Origin: Flavobacteriales bacterium
GTDB lineage: Bacteria; Bacteroidota; Bacteroidia; Flavobacteriales_D; Crocinitomicaceae
Direction: 5' to 3'
Length of the DNA stretch: 64,000 nt
NCBI GenBank assembly: GCA_947447525.1
Contig: CANFJL010000002.1
Span: 171,018 to 235,017 of the forward strand
The notes under the pieces are model-generated. The model did not search any database, was not told where the DNA came from, and saw nothing but the letters and a program-made list of their open reading frames with translations. Below are positions 1-9,136 of the stretch, piece after piece (position 1 is the first letter of the stretch; each line of letters opens with the position of its first letter). A program made the translations under genes and the position numbers.

Positions 1-41
1 GGATTTATTTGGTTAATTTTATCCCTTTAAAAACCAATACA

Positions 42-1235
42 ATGATTGAAATATCTAATCGACTGAATGCAATGGTTGAATCGGCAACTTTAGCCATGTC
101 AAGAATTAGTCGTGAATTAAAAGCTCAAGGAAAAGATGTTATTTCTTTATCACTAGGAGAACCTGATTTTAACACCCCTCAATTCATCAAAGACGCTGCA
201 CTTGAGGCAATGAATAATAATTTTACACAATATACACCGGTTTCTGGATATGATGATTTAAGAGAAGCGATTTCTTTTAAATTCGAAAGAGACAATCATT
301 TAAAATATTCCAAGGAACAAATTGTTGTTTCGACAGGTGCCAAGCAATCCATAGCTAATGTTGTTCTTAGTCTAGTCAATCCTGGAGATGAAGTGATTAT
401 TCCTGCTCCATATTGGGTTTCATATATTGAAATTGTTAAGATGGCTGAGGGAATTCCCGTAATCATTGAAGCGAATATTGATCAAAATTTTAAAATTACA
501 GCGGAACAATTTGAGAATGCAATCACCAGCAAAACAAAACTGATGATTTTCTCCACTCCATGTAATCCAACAGGTTCTGTATATTCAAAAGAAGAATTAT
601 CAGGTTTAGCAGATGTTCTCAAAAGACACCAACAAGTAGTTGTTTTGTGTGATGAAATTTATGAGCACATTAATTTTATTGGAAAACACGAAAGTTTAGC
701 ACAATTTGATGCTATTTATGATCAAGTTGTCACCGTAAATGGAGTGTCAAAAGCTTGGGCAATGACTGGATGGCGCTTAGGGTATATTGGGGCATCAAAA
801 AAAATTGCAGACGCTTGTAATAAAATTCAGGGACAATTTACTTCTGGAACTTGTTCTATAACTCAAAAAGCTGTTATTCCTGCTATGTATGCTGACCCAA
901 GTGAATTAAATGAAATGGTCCATGCCTTTCACAAGCGCAGGGATTTAGTGGTGAGTGCTTTAGAAACTATGCCAGGAGTACGAAGTAATGTACCTGAAGG
1001 TGCTTTCTACTTATTTCCGGATGTATCGAGTTTCTTTGGAAAACAATATTTAGAATATAAAATTGAAGACGCTCAAGATCTATGTATGTATTTACTAAGT
1101 GAAGCTCAAATTGCTTTGGTAAGTGGTGAAGGCTTTGGTAGTCCTAATTGTATTCGTATATCTTATGCAGCAGCAGAAGATACTCTAATAGAAGCAATGA
1201 AACGCATGAAAGAAGCGCTTGCAAAACTCAACTAA
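42..1235 (+). CDS. PLP-dependent class I aminotransferase (aspartate aminotransferase-like)
   Basis: A cytosolic fold-type I aminotransferase that probably moves amino groups between aspartate (or a related amino acid) and 2-oxoglutarate. Family features seen: the N-terminal SLSLGEPDFNTP motif, the substrate-side PCNPTG segment and the PLP lysine in VSKAWAMTGWRLGY (Lys at about residue 237). The protein is 397 residues, normal for the family. I place the start at the ATG at 42, which gives MIEISNRLN; the frame also has a TTG at 9, but the residues it would add do not look like the family N-terminus. The gene ends at the base before the next ATG, so it is translationally linked to the heptose kinase gene. 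Exact substrate cannot be read from the sequence; aspartate is the usual annotation in related bacteria. Confidence 0.9.
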   Translation: MIEISNRLNAMVESATLAMSRISRELKAQGKDVISLSLGEPDFNTPQFIKDAALEAMNNNFTQYTPVSGYDDLREAISFKFERDNHLKYSKEQIVVSTGAKQSIANVVLSLVNPGDEVIIPAPYWVSYIEIVKMAEGIPVIIEANIDQNFKITAEQFENAITSKTKLMIFSTPCNPTGSVYSKEELSGLADVLKRHQQVVVLCDEIYEHINFIGKHESLAQFDAIYDQVVTVNGVSKAWAMTGWRLGYIGASKKIADACNKIQGQFTSGTCSITQKAVIPAMYADPSELNEMVHAFHKRRDLVVSALETMPGVRSNVPEGAFYLFPDVSSFFGKQYLEYKIEDAQDLCMYLLSEAQIALVSGEGFGSPNCIRISYAAAEDTLIEAMKRMKEALAKLN

Positions 1236-2225
1236 ATGAAATACGACAAAGCATTCGATAAATTCTCATCTTTTCATGTTCTCGTGATTGGAGATGTAAT
1301 GTTAGATGCCTACCGAATTGGTAAGGTAAGTAGAATAAGTCCTGAAGCTCCGGTTCCTGTAGTATTGCTTGAAGAAGAAGACAATAGAATTGGTGGCGCT
1401 GGAAATGTTGCCTTAAATCTTATAGCGCTTGGTGCCAAAGCAACTGTTTGCTCTATCATTGGAGATGACGAGGCAGGAAAGACCTTGATTCAATTATTTG
1501 AAAAAAATACCATTTCTACAAAAGGTATTAAAGCAAGTAAAAATAGGAAAACAACGGTTAAAACACGCGTAATAGCCAACCATCAGCAGCTGCTTAGAAT
1601 TGATGCAGAATCAACTGAAGCCATCAATGATGAAGATTCAAAAATGCTTTTAAGGCACATTACTGATTTGATTCATGAAGGCGTTGATGCTATTATATTT
1701 GAAGATTACAATAAAGGTATCTTAAGTGAAAATACGATTGGGAAAATAATTTCGTTGGCCAAAGAACATCATATACCCACTTGTGTTGATCCGAAAAAAG
1801 ATAATTTCCTTTCGTATAAAGGAGTGGATTTATTCAAACCGAACCTTAAAGAATTAAAGGAAGGATTGAATATTGATTTTGATTTTAATAAAGATGCACC
1901 TGAATTTATTAATGCCGTCAAGTCTTTAGAAGACATTCTTCAAAATAACATATCACTTATTACACTTTCTGAAAACGGTGTTTTTATAAAAAATGCAACT
2001 GCGCAACATTTTCTTCCTGCACACATCAGAAATATTAGTGATGTAAGCGGCGCTGGAGATACCGTAATTTCTGTTGCTTGTCTTTGCTTGCTTGCAGAAA
2101 TGCCTATTGAAGATATAGCTGCTATTTCAAATATTGCTGGTGGTATGGTCTGTGAATACTCAGGAGTGGTGAGTATTAAAAAAGAATCATTATTGAATGA
2201 AATTCACGAACTTTTAGGTGAATAA
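1236..2225 (+). CDS. rfaE1: D-glycero-beta-D-manno-heptose-7-phosphate kinase (PfkB family)
   Basis: Cytosolic sugar kinase that phosphorylates heptose 7-phosphate at position 1 on the way to ADP-heptose for the LPS core. The N-terminal stretch VLVIGDVMLDAYRIG followed by RISPEAPVPVV and GGAGNVALNL is characteristic of the RfaE/HldE kinase domain within the PfkB (ribokinase) family. The C-terminal DVSGAGDT (about residues 268-275) holds the catalytic aspartate and anion hole. At 329 residues it is the kinase domain alone, without the nucleotidyltransferase half found in the fused enterobacterial HldE; that activity would have to be encoded elsewhere. It starts directly after the aminotransferase stop codon, with no gap. 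Some Bacteroidota PfkB kinases of this type are annotated only generically. Confidence 0.85.
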   Translation: MKYDKAFDKFSSFHVLVIGDVMLDAYRIGKVSRISPEAPVPVVLLEEEDNRIGGAGNVALNLIALGAKATVCSIIGDDEAGKTLIQLFEKNTISTKGIKASKNRKTTVKTRVIANHQQLLRIDAESTEAINDEDSKMLLRHITDLIHEGVDAIIFEDYNKGILSENTIGKIISLAKEHHIPTCVDPKKDNFLSYKGVDLFKPNLKELKEGLNIDFDFNKDAPEFINAVKSLEDILQNNISLITLSENGVFIKNATAQHFLPAHIRNISDVSGAGDTVISVACLCLLAEMPIEDIAAISNIAGGMVCEYSGVVSIKKESLLNEIHELLGE

Positions 2226-2242
2226 AATGTTGGAAGTATAGT

Positions 2243-2974
2243 ATGGAACAAAAAATAGTTAAGCCTTATTATTCGGAAGATAAAAGCAAGAAAGAAGAAG
2301 TTGCAGAAATGTTTAATAATATATCTGTTAACTACGATTTTCTGAATCACTTTTTATCTTTAGGAATAGATCATATTTGGAGAAGAAAAGCAATTCGTCA
2401 ATTAAAAGAAATAGAACCAAAAAAAATCCTGGATATTGCAACGGGTACAGGTGACTTTGCCATTGCTGCCCTAAAATTAAATCCTACTGAAATTGTTGGA
2501 CTTGATATTTCATCAGGTATGTTAGAAGTTGGTAAAAAGAAAATGATTCACAAGAAAATTGACCATATCATTAATATGCAACTGGGTGATTCTGAGAGCA
2601 TTCCTTTTGAAACTGATTATTTTGATGCTTTAACAGTTGGTTTTGGCGTAAGGAATTTTGAAAATTTGGAAAAAGGTTTAACTGAAATGCTTAGAGTAGT
2701 TCGAAAAGATGGTAAAATCGTCATATTAGAATTTTCGAAACCTAAGTACTTCCCGATTAAACAATTGTTTACTTTTTACTCTAAATATTTTATACCATTT
2801 TTCGGAAAAAGAATCTCGAAAGATGCAAAAGCATATAGTTATCTTCCAGAAAGTGTCGCTGCATTTCCTGAAGGAAAAGGATTTGAAGATATTTTAAGAA
2901 GCTTAGGATATAGAGAGGTAAAATCCAAATTGGTGAGCGGTGGTATAGCATCCATATATAGTGGAATAAAATAA
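2243..2974 (+). CDS. ubiE: Demethylmenaquinone methyltransferase UbiE/MenG
   Basis: SAM-dependent C-methyltransferase for the last step of menaquinone synthesis; Bacteroidota respire with menaquinone, so the MenG role is expected rather than ubiquinone methylation. Seen in the 243 residues: the UbiE N-terminal signature VAEMFNNISVNYDFLNHFLSLGIDHIWR (shown here only as recognised, about residues 20-47), the SAM-binding LDIATGTGDFA (about 63-73), the acidic VGLDISSGML and the GFGVRNF segment. It lies 17 bases after the heptose kinase and 41 bases before porT. The ubiE-porT neighbourhood is, from memory, common in flavobacteria. A second menaquinone gene, menE, lies at 43.1 kb. Confidence 0.93.
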   Translation: MEQKIVKPYYSEDKSKKEEVAEMFNNISVNYDFLNHFLSLGIDHIWRRKAIRQLKEIEPKKILDIATGTGDFAIAALKLNPTEIVGLDISSGMLEVGKKKMIHKKIDHIINMQLGDSESIPFETDYFDALTVGFGVRNFENLEKGLTEMLRVVRKDGKIVILEFSKPKYFPIKQLFTFYSKYFIPFFGKRISKDAKAYSYLPESVAAFPEGKGFEDILRSLGYREVKSKLVSGGIASIYSGIK

Positions 2975-3015
2975 AATTGCAACTTTCAAGTTAGGTTATC
3001 GTTTTCAAAATAGAT

Positions 3016-3729
3016 ATGAAAAAACATTTGTCTTTCCTCTTATTGATTTTACTTCCGATAATGGCTAGTAGTCAGCGCTTTAGACAAGAAAGATACAAGA
3101 ATTTTGATAAGCGATTATTTCATTTTGGTTTTATGTTAGGTTATAACAAAGCAGATTTCACAGTTTATCAAGAGGTAGATGCTTATGCAAAATATGGTTT
3201 AAAAACTTTATCTAATGAAGGCCAACCAGGAGGACAACTAGGAATTTTAACCACTATGCGACTGGGGACACCCGTTTTAAGATTGAGATTTATCCCTACC
3301 CTTTCCTTTCAAGAAAGACTTTTAACCTATAGCTTTATTGATCCAAATGGTGGTAAAGATAAAATCAATGAAGAAAGGGTTAATTCAACCAATCTTGATT
3401 TTCCTCTGATGTTACAATTTAGAACAAAACGATATAATAATTTCACCGCCTACACCCTACTTGGAGCTCAATATTCGCTAGATCTTCAGTCACAAGAAAA
3501 AGCATCTCAAAATTATATTGATCCTTATGTAAAAATTAAAAGAAATGATTTTCAAGGTCAAATTGGCGGAGGTGTTGAATTCTTTGCTCCCTATTTTAAG
3601 TTTGGACTTGAATTAAAATATTCCCAAGGAATATCAAATAGTTTTATTCAAGACAATACTTTCGTTGCCAAACCAATTAATTCACTTTTCAATAAGGTAT
3701 GGTCTGTTTCCATTATCTTTGAAGGATGA
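3016..3729 (+). CDS. porT: PorT-like T9SS outer-membrane beta-barrel protein
   Basis: Predicted outer-membrane barrel of 237 residues, needed in related bacteria for type IX secretion (PorT/SprT). Seen: a signal peptide (MKKHLSFLLLILLPIMASSQ, cleavage after Gln20 or Ser19), then FDKRLFHFGFMLGYNKADF, a typical PorT start, and alternating polar and hydrophobic strands with a final hydrophobic strand ending VSIIFEG. The location just after ubiE agrees with PorT in flavobacteria. The stop overlaps the next gene's ATG by 3 bases, so the two are probably co-translated. A generic outer-membrane beta-barrel protein is the alternative, since barrels of this size share weak signatures. Confidence 0.8.
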   Translation: MKKHLSFLLLILLPIMASSQRFRQERYKNFDKRLFHFGFMLGYNKADFTVYQEVDAYAKYGLKTLSNEGQPGGQLGILTTMRLGTPVLRLRFIPTLSFQERLLTYSFIDPNGGKDKINEERVNSTNLDFPLMLQFRTKRYNNFTAYTLLGAQYSLDLQSQEKASQNYIDPYVKIKRNDFQGQIGGGVEFFAPYFKFGLELKYSQGISNSFIQDNTFVAKPINSLFNKVWSVSIIFEG

Positions 3730-5276
3730 TGCAACTTGTTACTTTCACCTGTTCTCCTGAACAAGCATTGGATGAATCTTATCTACTGCTCGAAATCAAA
3801 AAACACCTTAATTTTTCTTCAAAGAAACAATTATTCTTCCGTTGGAAAAAAAGAAGCTTGGATGCGCGCAATAGAACCATAAAAGTAAACTGCAGTTTTG
3901 AAGTATCTGAAGAGGTTCTTCCCAATCTACTTCCTGATTTCGACTTTAAAAATGTGGGAAATGAAAAACCTATACACATTATCGGTGCAGGACCCGCCGG
4001 ACTTTTCGCAGCTTTAGAATGCCTTTTATTAGGATTAAAACCTGTGCTTTTTGAAAGAGGAAAAGAAGTCCGAGCAAGACGAAGAGACTTAGCCCAATTG
4101 AACAAAGAAGGATTGGTGAATCCAGAGTCTAATTATTGTTTTGGTGAAGGTGGAGCAGGAACCTATTCAGATGGCAAACTATACACAAGATCGAAAAAAA
4201 GAGGAGATGTCGATCGGATTTTGCAATTGCTCGTTTATTTTGGGGCACATGAAAATATTTTAGTCGAAGCACATCCACATATTGGAACCAATAAACTACC
4301 TCAAATCATTGAAAAAATAAGGCAATTTATTATCGAAAAAGGCGGTGAAGTTCACTTTGAATCTAAATTAACAGATTTAAAAGTCGATTCGAAAACAATA
4401 ACAAGTTTTGAAATTAACGCAAGTCAATGGATCGAAACTGATTCCCTTATTTTAGCTACAGGACATTCCGCTAGAGATATCTTTTACCTTCTTCAAAAAC
4501 ATAAGATAAGAATTGAAGCAAAACCATTTGCCATTGGAGTTCGAGTTGAACATCAACAGTCCTTTATTGATCAACTACAATATCACAATCAATTAAGTGG
4601 TGAATTATTACCCCCAGCTTCCTATAGTTTAGTAAGTCAAATAGATGGACGAGGTGTTTATTCTTTTTGCATGTGCCCTGGAGGAATCATTGCACCTTGT
4701 GCGACAAATGATGGTGAGGTGGTTACCAATGGTTGGTCGCCTTCCAAACGTAATAATCCGTATGCTAATTCTGGAATTGTAGTAAGTATTGATCCGAGTG
4801 ATTTTCCCAATTTTAAAACAAATCCATTGGTTTGTCTTGAATTTCAAAAAATGATCGAAGAAAAAGCTTGGGCCGCAGCAGGAAAAAATCAGAAAGTTCC
4901 TGCACAAACATTAAAAGATTTTATTGATCGAAAAAAATCAACTCTTTTCCCTGAAAGTTCCTATTATGTTGGACTAACAAGTGTTGAAATGGATGACATC
5001 TTTCCCGCCTTTGTAGTAGATCGATTAAGAAAAGGATTTAAGGAATTTGATAAGAAAATGCCCGGATTTATAAGTCAACAAGCCATAGTACATGCTCCAG
5101 AATCTAGGACATCTTCCCCTGTATTAATCCCTCGAAATCATGAAACAATGGAACATGTTGACATCAATGGTTTATATCCGTGTGCAGAAGGGGCTGGTTA
5201 TGCTGGAGGAATTGTTTCTGCAGCTATTGATGGCGCTAAATGTGTCCAAGCCATACACAACAAGATTTCAAAATAA
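3726..5276 (+). CDS. FAD-dependent dehydrogenase of the COG2509 type
   Basis: Flavoprotein of 516 residues with an unknown physiological substrate. An N-terminal domain of about 80 residues precedes the dinucleotide-binding motif IIGAGPAGLFAALE (about residues 84-97) and FERGKEV. A second signature, NYCFGEGGAGTYSDGKLYTRSKKRG, is typical of the uncharacterised 'NAD(P)/FAD-dependent oxidoreductase' family that is widespread in Bacteroidota. The C-terminal VNGLYPCAEGAGYAGGIVSAAIDG closes the FAD site. It starts ATG ATG within the porT stop region (overlap 3-4 bases). No signal peptide or membrane segment, so cytosolic. I cannot name a reaction. Confidence 0.88.
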   Translation: MMQLVTFTCSPEQALDESYLLLEIKKHLNFSSKKQLFFRWKKRSLDARNRTIKVNCSFEVSEEVLPNLLPDFDFKNVGNEKPIHIIGAGPAGLFAALECLLLGLKPVLFERGKEVRARRRDLAQLNKEGLVNPESNYCFGEGGAGTYSDGKLYTRSKKRGDVDRILQLLVYFGAHENILVEAHPHIGTNKLPQIIEKIRQFIIEKGGEVHFESKLTDLKVDSKTITSFEINASQWIETDSLILATGHSARDIFYLLQKHKIRIEAKPFAIGVRVEHQQSFIDQLQYHNQLSGELLPPASYSLVSQIDGRGVYSFCMCPGGIIAPCATNDGEVVTNGWSPSKRNNPYANSGIVVSIDPSDFPNFKTNPLVCLEFQKMIEEKAWAAAGKNQKVPAQTLKDFIDRKKSTLFPESSYYVGLTSVEMDDIFPAFVVDRLRKGFKEFDKKMPGFISQQAIVHAPESRTSSPVLIPRNHETMEHVDINGLYPCAEGAGYAGGIVSAAIDGAKCVQAIHNKISK

Positions 5277-5311
5277 GAGCCTTTCCCTCTTCCTATTACT
5301 TCCATTATTAA

Positions 5312-5319
5312 TACCTTTG
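5312..5319 (+). promoter_or_regulatory. TAnnTTTG box for mnmA (TACCTTTG)
   Basis: A perfect match to the Bacteroidota -7 consensus TAnnTTTG ends four bases before the mnmA ATG. If the start of transcription is at the usual distance, the mRNA begins at or next to the ATG (leaderless). No good upstream TTTG element is seen at 19-21 bases. Confidence 0.55.
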
Positions 5320-5323
5320 CAAT

Positions 5324-6502
5324 ATGAAAAGGGTTGTAGTTGGACTTTCTGGTGGTGTAGATTCAAGTGTTGCAGCATATCAATTGATTCAAGAAGGATA
5401 TGAGGTGATAGGAATGTTTATGCGAAATTGGCATGATGAATCTGTTACTCTCTCCGATGAATGTCCCTGGATAGATGATTCTAATGATGCACTATTGATT
5501 GCCAATCAATTAGGAATTCCATTTCAAGTGATTGATTTAAGTGCTGAATATAAAGAAAGAATCATTGATTATATGTTTACTGCTTATGAGAATGGTACGA
5601 CACCCAATCCTGATGTACTGTGTAATAGGGAAATTAAATTTGATGTTTTTCTTAAAGCCGCCATGGACTTAGGAGCTGATTATGTAGCAACAGGACATTA
5701 TTGCAGAAAAAAAGCTAATGAAGATGGAACATACTCCTTATTGGCTGGTTTAGACAAAACAAAAGATCAATCCTATTTCTTATGTCAAATTCGGCAAGAA
5801 CAATTAGCAAAAGCTTTATTTCCGATAGGTAATTTAGAAAAATCAGAGGTACGTGAAATCGCAAAAAAACTAGATTTAGTTACCGCAGATAAAAAAGATT
5901 CACAAGGATTATGTTTTGTAGGGAAGATTAGTTTACCTGAATTTTTACAGCAAAAACTTAAAGCCAAAACAGGAAATGTTCTGGAGGTATCACCAAAAGA
6001 AGAGCAATACAAAACCTATGATGCTATCTCTCCAATTTTAGAAAATGTCGTAGCACTTTCAGAAGCTTATAATTATGAACCTAATATGGGGATAAAAGTT
6101 GCAGAACATCAAGGAGCGCATTTTTATACCATAGGTCAAAGAAAAGGTTTGCACGTTGGAGGAAGACCATTACCAAGTTTTGTTATTGCTACTGACACAG
6201 TAAACAATCTTGTATATACGGGTCAGACCGATCAACACCCTGGATTAAATAAATACGCATTGAAACTTGAAGCTTCAAGCATGAATTGGTTGCGACCTGA
6301 ACTTAAGTTCAATCTAGAAAATGGATTTCAATTTGATGTTCGAATTCGCTACAGACAAGCACTTAGGCCTGCTATTTTAATCAAAAAAGAAGAGGGTTAT
6401 TTTTTATTTTTCTCTCAAAAAGAAAAAGGAATTACGCCTGGACAATTTGCTGCTTGGTATATTGGAGATGATTTGATAGGATCTGCAGCAATTATGAATT
6501 AA
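5324..6502 (+). CDS. mnmA: tRNA-specific 2-thiouridylase MnmA
   Basis: Adds sulfur to U34 of tRNAs for Lys, Glu and Gln in the cytosol. Seen in 392 residues: the PP-loop [12 protein letters not shown] at the N-terminus, GMFMRNW, the first catalytic cysteine in NPDVLCNREIKF (about residue 100), the second in KDSQGLCFVGKI (about residue 199), and the C-terminal barrel with HFYTIGQRKGL. The region GMFMRNWHDESVTLSDECPWIDD carries a short insertion seen in Bacteroidota relatives. The ATG at 5324 places the PP-loop at residues 6-14, as in the family. Its own promoter box ends 4 bases upstream. It converges with a small gene on the other strand and overlaps it by a few bases. Confidence 0.96.
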   Translation: MKRVVVGLSGGVDSSVAAYQLIQEGYEVIGMFMRNWHDESVTLSDECPWIDDSNDALLIANQLGIPFQVIDLSAEYKERIIDYMFTAYENGTTPNPDVLCNREIKFDVFLKAAMDLGADYVATGHYCRKKANEDGTYSLLAGLDKTKDQSYFLCQIRQEQLAKALFPIGNLEKSEVREIAKKLDLVTADKKDSQGLCFVGKISLPEFLQQKLKAKTGNVLEVSPKEEQYKTYDAISPILENVVALSEAYNYEPNMGIKVAEHQGAHFYTIGQRKGLHVGGRPLPSFVIATDTVNNLVYTGQTDQHPGLNKYALKLEASSMNWLRPELKFNLENGFQFDVRIRYRQALRPAILIKKEEGYFLFFSQKEKGITPGQFAAWYIGDDLIGSAAIMN

Positions 6503-6681
6503 TTCATATTTACTGAAAAGAAAAGAGAATTTTCCTCTACTTCTTTAGAATTCGCTTTTCTTATCTTATCTAATAAATCTGCTACTTCAAATACATTTAA
6601 ATTGCTTAATTCACCCAGTTCACGGTGTTTTGATAATTTTAATTGTGCCTGATGAATCGTTTTGGTTCTAAGTGATTGCAT
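6499..6681 (-). CDS. Small hypothetical protein, convergent with mnmA
   Basis: A possible 60-residue soluble protein starting MQSLRTKTIHQAQLKLSKH and containing a likely amphipathic helix around FEVADLLDKIRKAN. An in-frame ATG at 6693 and another at 6726 would lengthen it; the ones at 6681 or 6693 give the more protein-like N-terminus because the residues further upstream are hydrophobic and irregular. Its stop overlaps the mnmA stop by three bases. No known domain. It is the only candidate gene in the 380-base stretch between mnmA and the OmpA-family gene, and codon composition looks plausible, but it could be chance. Confidence 0.35.
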   Translation of the reverse strand: MQSLRTKTIHQAQLKLSKHRELGELSNLNVFEVADLLDKIRKANSKEVEENSLFFSVNMN

Positions 6682-6842
6682 ATAAATTGTCATTATAATT
6701 AAATTAACTATGCACTGATACGGCATGCAAGCAAAAAGAGTTTCATTTATAACTATTAATGCAAATCAAATTTTTAAGTGACTTCTTTATTTAATTGTAT
6801 ATCAATAGATTAAAAATAAATATTCGAAAAATTGAATCAAAA

Positions 6843-6867
6843 AAAAAGGCGCTGATAGCGCCTTTTT
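6843..6867 (-). terminator. Intrinsic terminator after the OmpA-family gene
   Basis: Perfect inverted repeat: arms AAAAAGGCGCT at 6843-6853 and AGCGCCTTTTT at 6857-6867 with a 3-base loop GAT. Read on the minus strand it ends in a run of seven T, 16 bases after the stop of the gene at 6883. The plus-strand reading also ends in five T, so it could act in both directions. Confidence 0.85.
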
Positions 6868-6882
6868 AAGTAAGTTTAATTA

Positions 6883-9135
6883 TTAATTATCCAATTGATT
6901 ATTATTCAACTCCTCATTCGTAGGGGTTAATAATTTTAATTCAGTTCTACGATTTGCTTGATGATCAACTATTGAACAAGGAACATTATCGGAACAATTA
7001 TTTAAAAGTTTAGTTTCACCATAACCTTTGGCAACAATCATCTTTTTATTAATTCCTTTGCTAATGATGTAATTAACACAACTTTGAGATCGATTGTTTG
7101 ATAAAGTTATGTTATAGGCAAATGAACCTCTAGAATCTGTATGAGAAGACAATTCAACGCGCAATTCAGGTCTTTCCTTCATATATGTTACCAATTTATC
7201 CAATTCTACCATTCCTTCTGGACGAAGCGTAGATTTATCAAAATTATAAAGTACCATATCTAGACGAATAAATTCATCACCTATTTTTGTTTTCATTTGA
7301 ACAGGAAGCGCAACGGTATCAACACAATTACCTGTTAATTTATTCTCAATAAATAAGAATCCATCTTCATGATTTATAAGATTCATACGAACTGAATCAA
7401 TCAAATCAGCACCTTCATTTCTCCAAGAATAAGATCCATTTGCATCAGTTAGATATTTAAAAATCGAACCATCATGCTTATAAAGATTCATCATTACTCC
7501 AGATAAACTTTGACCTGTTTCATCTTGAGCAATTAATTTACTTACATTTTTCTTAAAGTAAGAAGTTAAATCAATCTTAAATTCACCATCTGTCTCAGCG
7601 GTAAAGAAAGCAGAATCTCCAACATTAACATCGTCACCTTTATAGAATATTTTATACTTTCTACCTTTAGTTAAGATATAACTAGTTGTCTCTCCTTTTG
7701 CATTTGTTTTTAATGCTTCAATTTTCTTTTTCTTGATATCTAAAATATAAACCTTTTGACCTTTCATCGGAGTCCCTTTACATGACTTAAGATTTACGAT
7801 TAATTGTCCATCATAAACAGGAGCATCAAAAGAATAAATTTGATCTACCCAATTTTCTCTATTAGAAGAAAAATAACCTTTCGCAGTTTCTTCATTTACA
7901 TAATAAGCAAAATCGTCGCTATTTGAATTCAATGGAACTCCAAGATGTATGGGTGCTTCATCATCAAATTCAGTAGCAAAAATATCCAAACCACCTAATC
8001 CGTACCAACCATTAGAGGAGAAATACAAAATTCCTTTAGAAGAAATAAAAGGGAAAGATTCATCCCCTGAACTGTTAACATTTCCGTCTAAATGAACCAA
8101 TTCAGACCATTCACCATCAATATAAGTTGTTTTATAAATATCTGTACTATACACCTTACCTCCTACTGTATAAGGAATACTTTCTGGTCGATTAGAAACA
8201 AAATAGACAGTTCCAGTAGAATCCATTGTTGCATGTCCAGTTGAATAAGAAGGGCTATTGAATGGGAAATCAATTTCCGTCCAAGTATCTCCTGATATTT
8301 GATAAACAGATATTTTTAATTTAGAAAATTTTGTTTTGTCAATCGTATCCACTTCACTTTGATTCGTGGTTAGAAATGCTAATGATTTATCTGCATTAAA
8401 TGAAATCGGTCCGTCGTGAACGGAATTTTGCTTAAATTCTCTAAATTTTCCTTTATAAAAGAAGTCTACCCAGAAAGGTTTTTGATAAAACTTAGGTTTA
8501 ACTTTATCAGGATTAGCGTCAAAATAAGCTAATTCAGTAAAATTCTGATTGGTTCTATCATATTCCCTTGTGCGTGCACCATGCATATAACCAGTGGAAA
8601 CATATAAAATTCCACTTTTATAAGGAACTGCACCAAACTCTTCAGCTTTATGGGCTTGCTTAAATATTTTAATTTTATAATCTGTACTGAAGGTAGTTCT
8701 GAAATTAATTGTTTCAATGTTTTTCTTAAAAGACATTAAGTTTTCATTTCCAGGAAAACGCATTAAAGCAGTATCCGTTAAATTATCCAAACGCGCATAT
8801 TGTTTGGTCATACATAGCAAATTCAAAGCGTTGATAAAATCTTTTTCAGTTGCTGTATTTTTATTAATCTTCACTTGATTCCAATATAAGGAACGTTCAT
8901 AATGCTCAGAATAAAAAGCAGCTTCAGCAGCATTAGAAACATAAGACCAATCACCTATATTTTTGGATTTTTTCTTTGGATTAACAAAAGAACTTGCTAA
9001 TTCATCCCAAACAGGAAATGCATCTGCATACTTTAATTGGCTGGACAATTTGGTAGCGTAAACAACTTTTCCACTTTGAGAAAAACCTAAAGCAGAAATG
9101 AATACGGTTGAAATAAAGGAAAATAGTATTTTCAT
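6883..9135 (-). CDS. OmpA-family protein with TPR-like, PD40 and CarboxypepD-like domains (PorE-like)
   Basis: Envelope protein of 750 residues with the domain order seen in the T9SS protein PorE: signal peptide (MKILFSFISTVFISALGFSQ), a helical TPR-like region (about 25-140), a beta-propeller of PD40/WD40-like blades (about 150-430, with repeated LYFSSNG, VYFVSNRPES and GYFSSNREN motifs), one or two CarboxypepD-type beta-sandwich domains (about 440-600) and a C-terminal OmpA domain (about 625-738) with YNFDKSTLRPEG, SSHTDSRGS and NNRSQSCVNYI. OmpA domains bind peptidoglycan, so it probably anchors an outer-membrane complex to the wall. It is the last gene of a trio, one base after the PorP-like gene. 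Bacteroidota have several paralogs of this trio, so whether this is the core T9SS PorE is uncertain. Confidence 0.85.
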   Translation of the reverse strand: MKILFSFISTVFISALGFSQSGKVVYATKLSSQLKYADAFPVWDELASSFVNPKKKSKNIGDWSYVSNAAEAAFYSEHYERSLYWNQVKINKNTATEKDFINALNLLCMTKQYARLDNLTDTALMRFPGNENLMSFKKNIETINFRTTFSTDYKIKIFKQAHKAEEFGAVPYKSGILYVSTGYMHGARTREYDRTNQNFTELAYFDANPDKVKPKFYQKPFWVDFFYKGKFREFKQNSVHDGPISFNADKSLAFLTTNQSEVDTIDKTKFSKLKISVYQISGDTWTEIDFPFNSPSYSTGHATMDSTGTVYFVSNRPESIPYTVGGKVYSTDIYKTTYIDGEWSELVHLDGNVNSSGDESFPFISSKGILYFSSNGWYGLGGLDIFATEFDDEAPIHLGVPLNSNSDDFAYYVNEETAKGYFSSNRENWVDQIYSFDAPVYDGQLIVNLKSCKGTPMKGQKVYILDIKKKKIEALKTNAKGETTSYILTKGRKYKIFYKGDDVNVGDSAFFTAETDGEFKIDLTSYFKKNVSKLIAQDETGQSLSGVMMNLYKHDGSIFKYLTDANGSYSWRNEGADLIDSVRMNLINHEDGFLFIENKLTGNCVDTVALPVQMKTKIGDEFIRLDMVLYNFDKSTLRPEGMVELDKLVTYMKERPELRVELSSHTDSRGSFAYNITLSNNRSQSCVNYIISKGINKKMIVAKGYGETKLLNNCSDNVPCSIVDHQANRRTELKLLTPTNEELNNNQLDN

Positions 9136-9136
9136 C

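Noticed and set aside
3779..4105. Minus-strand frame of 108 residues inside the FAD dehydrogenase gene
   Set aside because: Opposite-strand shadow of a well-supported enzyme; composition is unlike a real protein.
4629..4907. Minus-strand frame of 92 residues in the same gene
   Set aside because: Shadow frame with irregular composition (many Ile, Thr, Arg, Cys).
5140..5403. Plus-strand frame of 87 residues bridging the FAD dehydrogenase and mnmA
   Set aside because: Runs across the end of one gene and the start of another in the wrong frame; no independent support.
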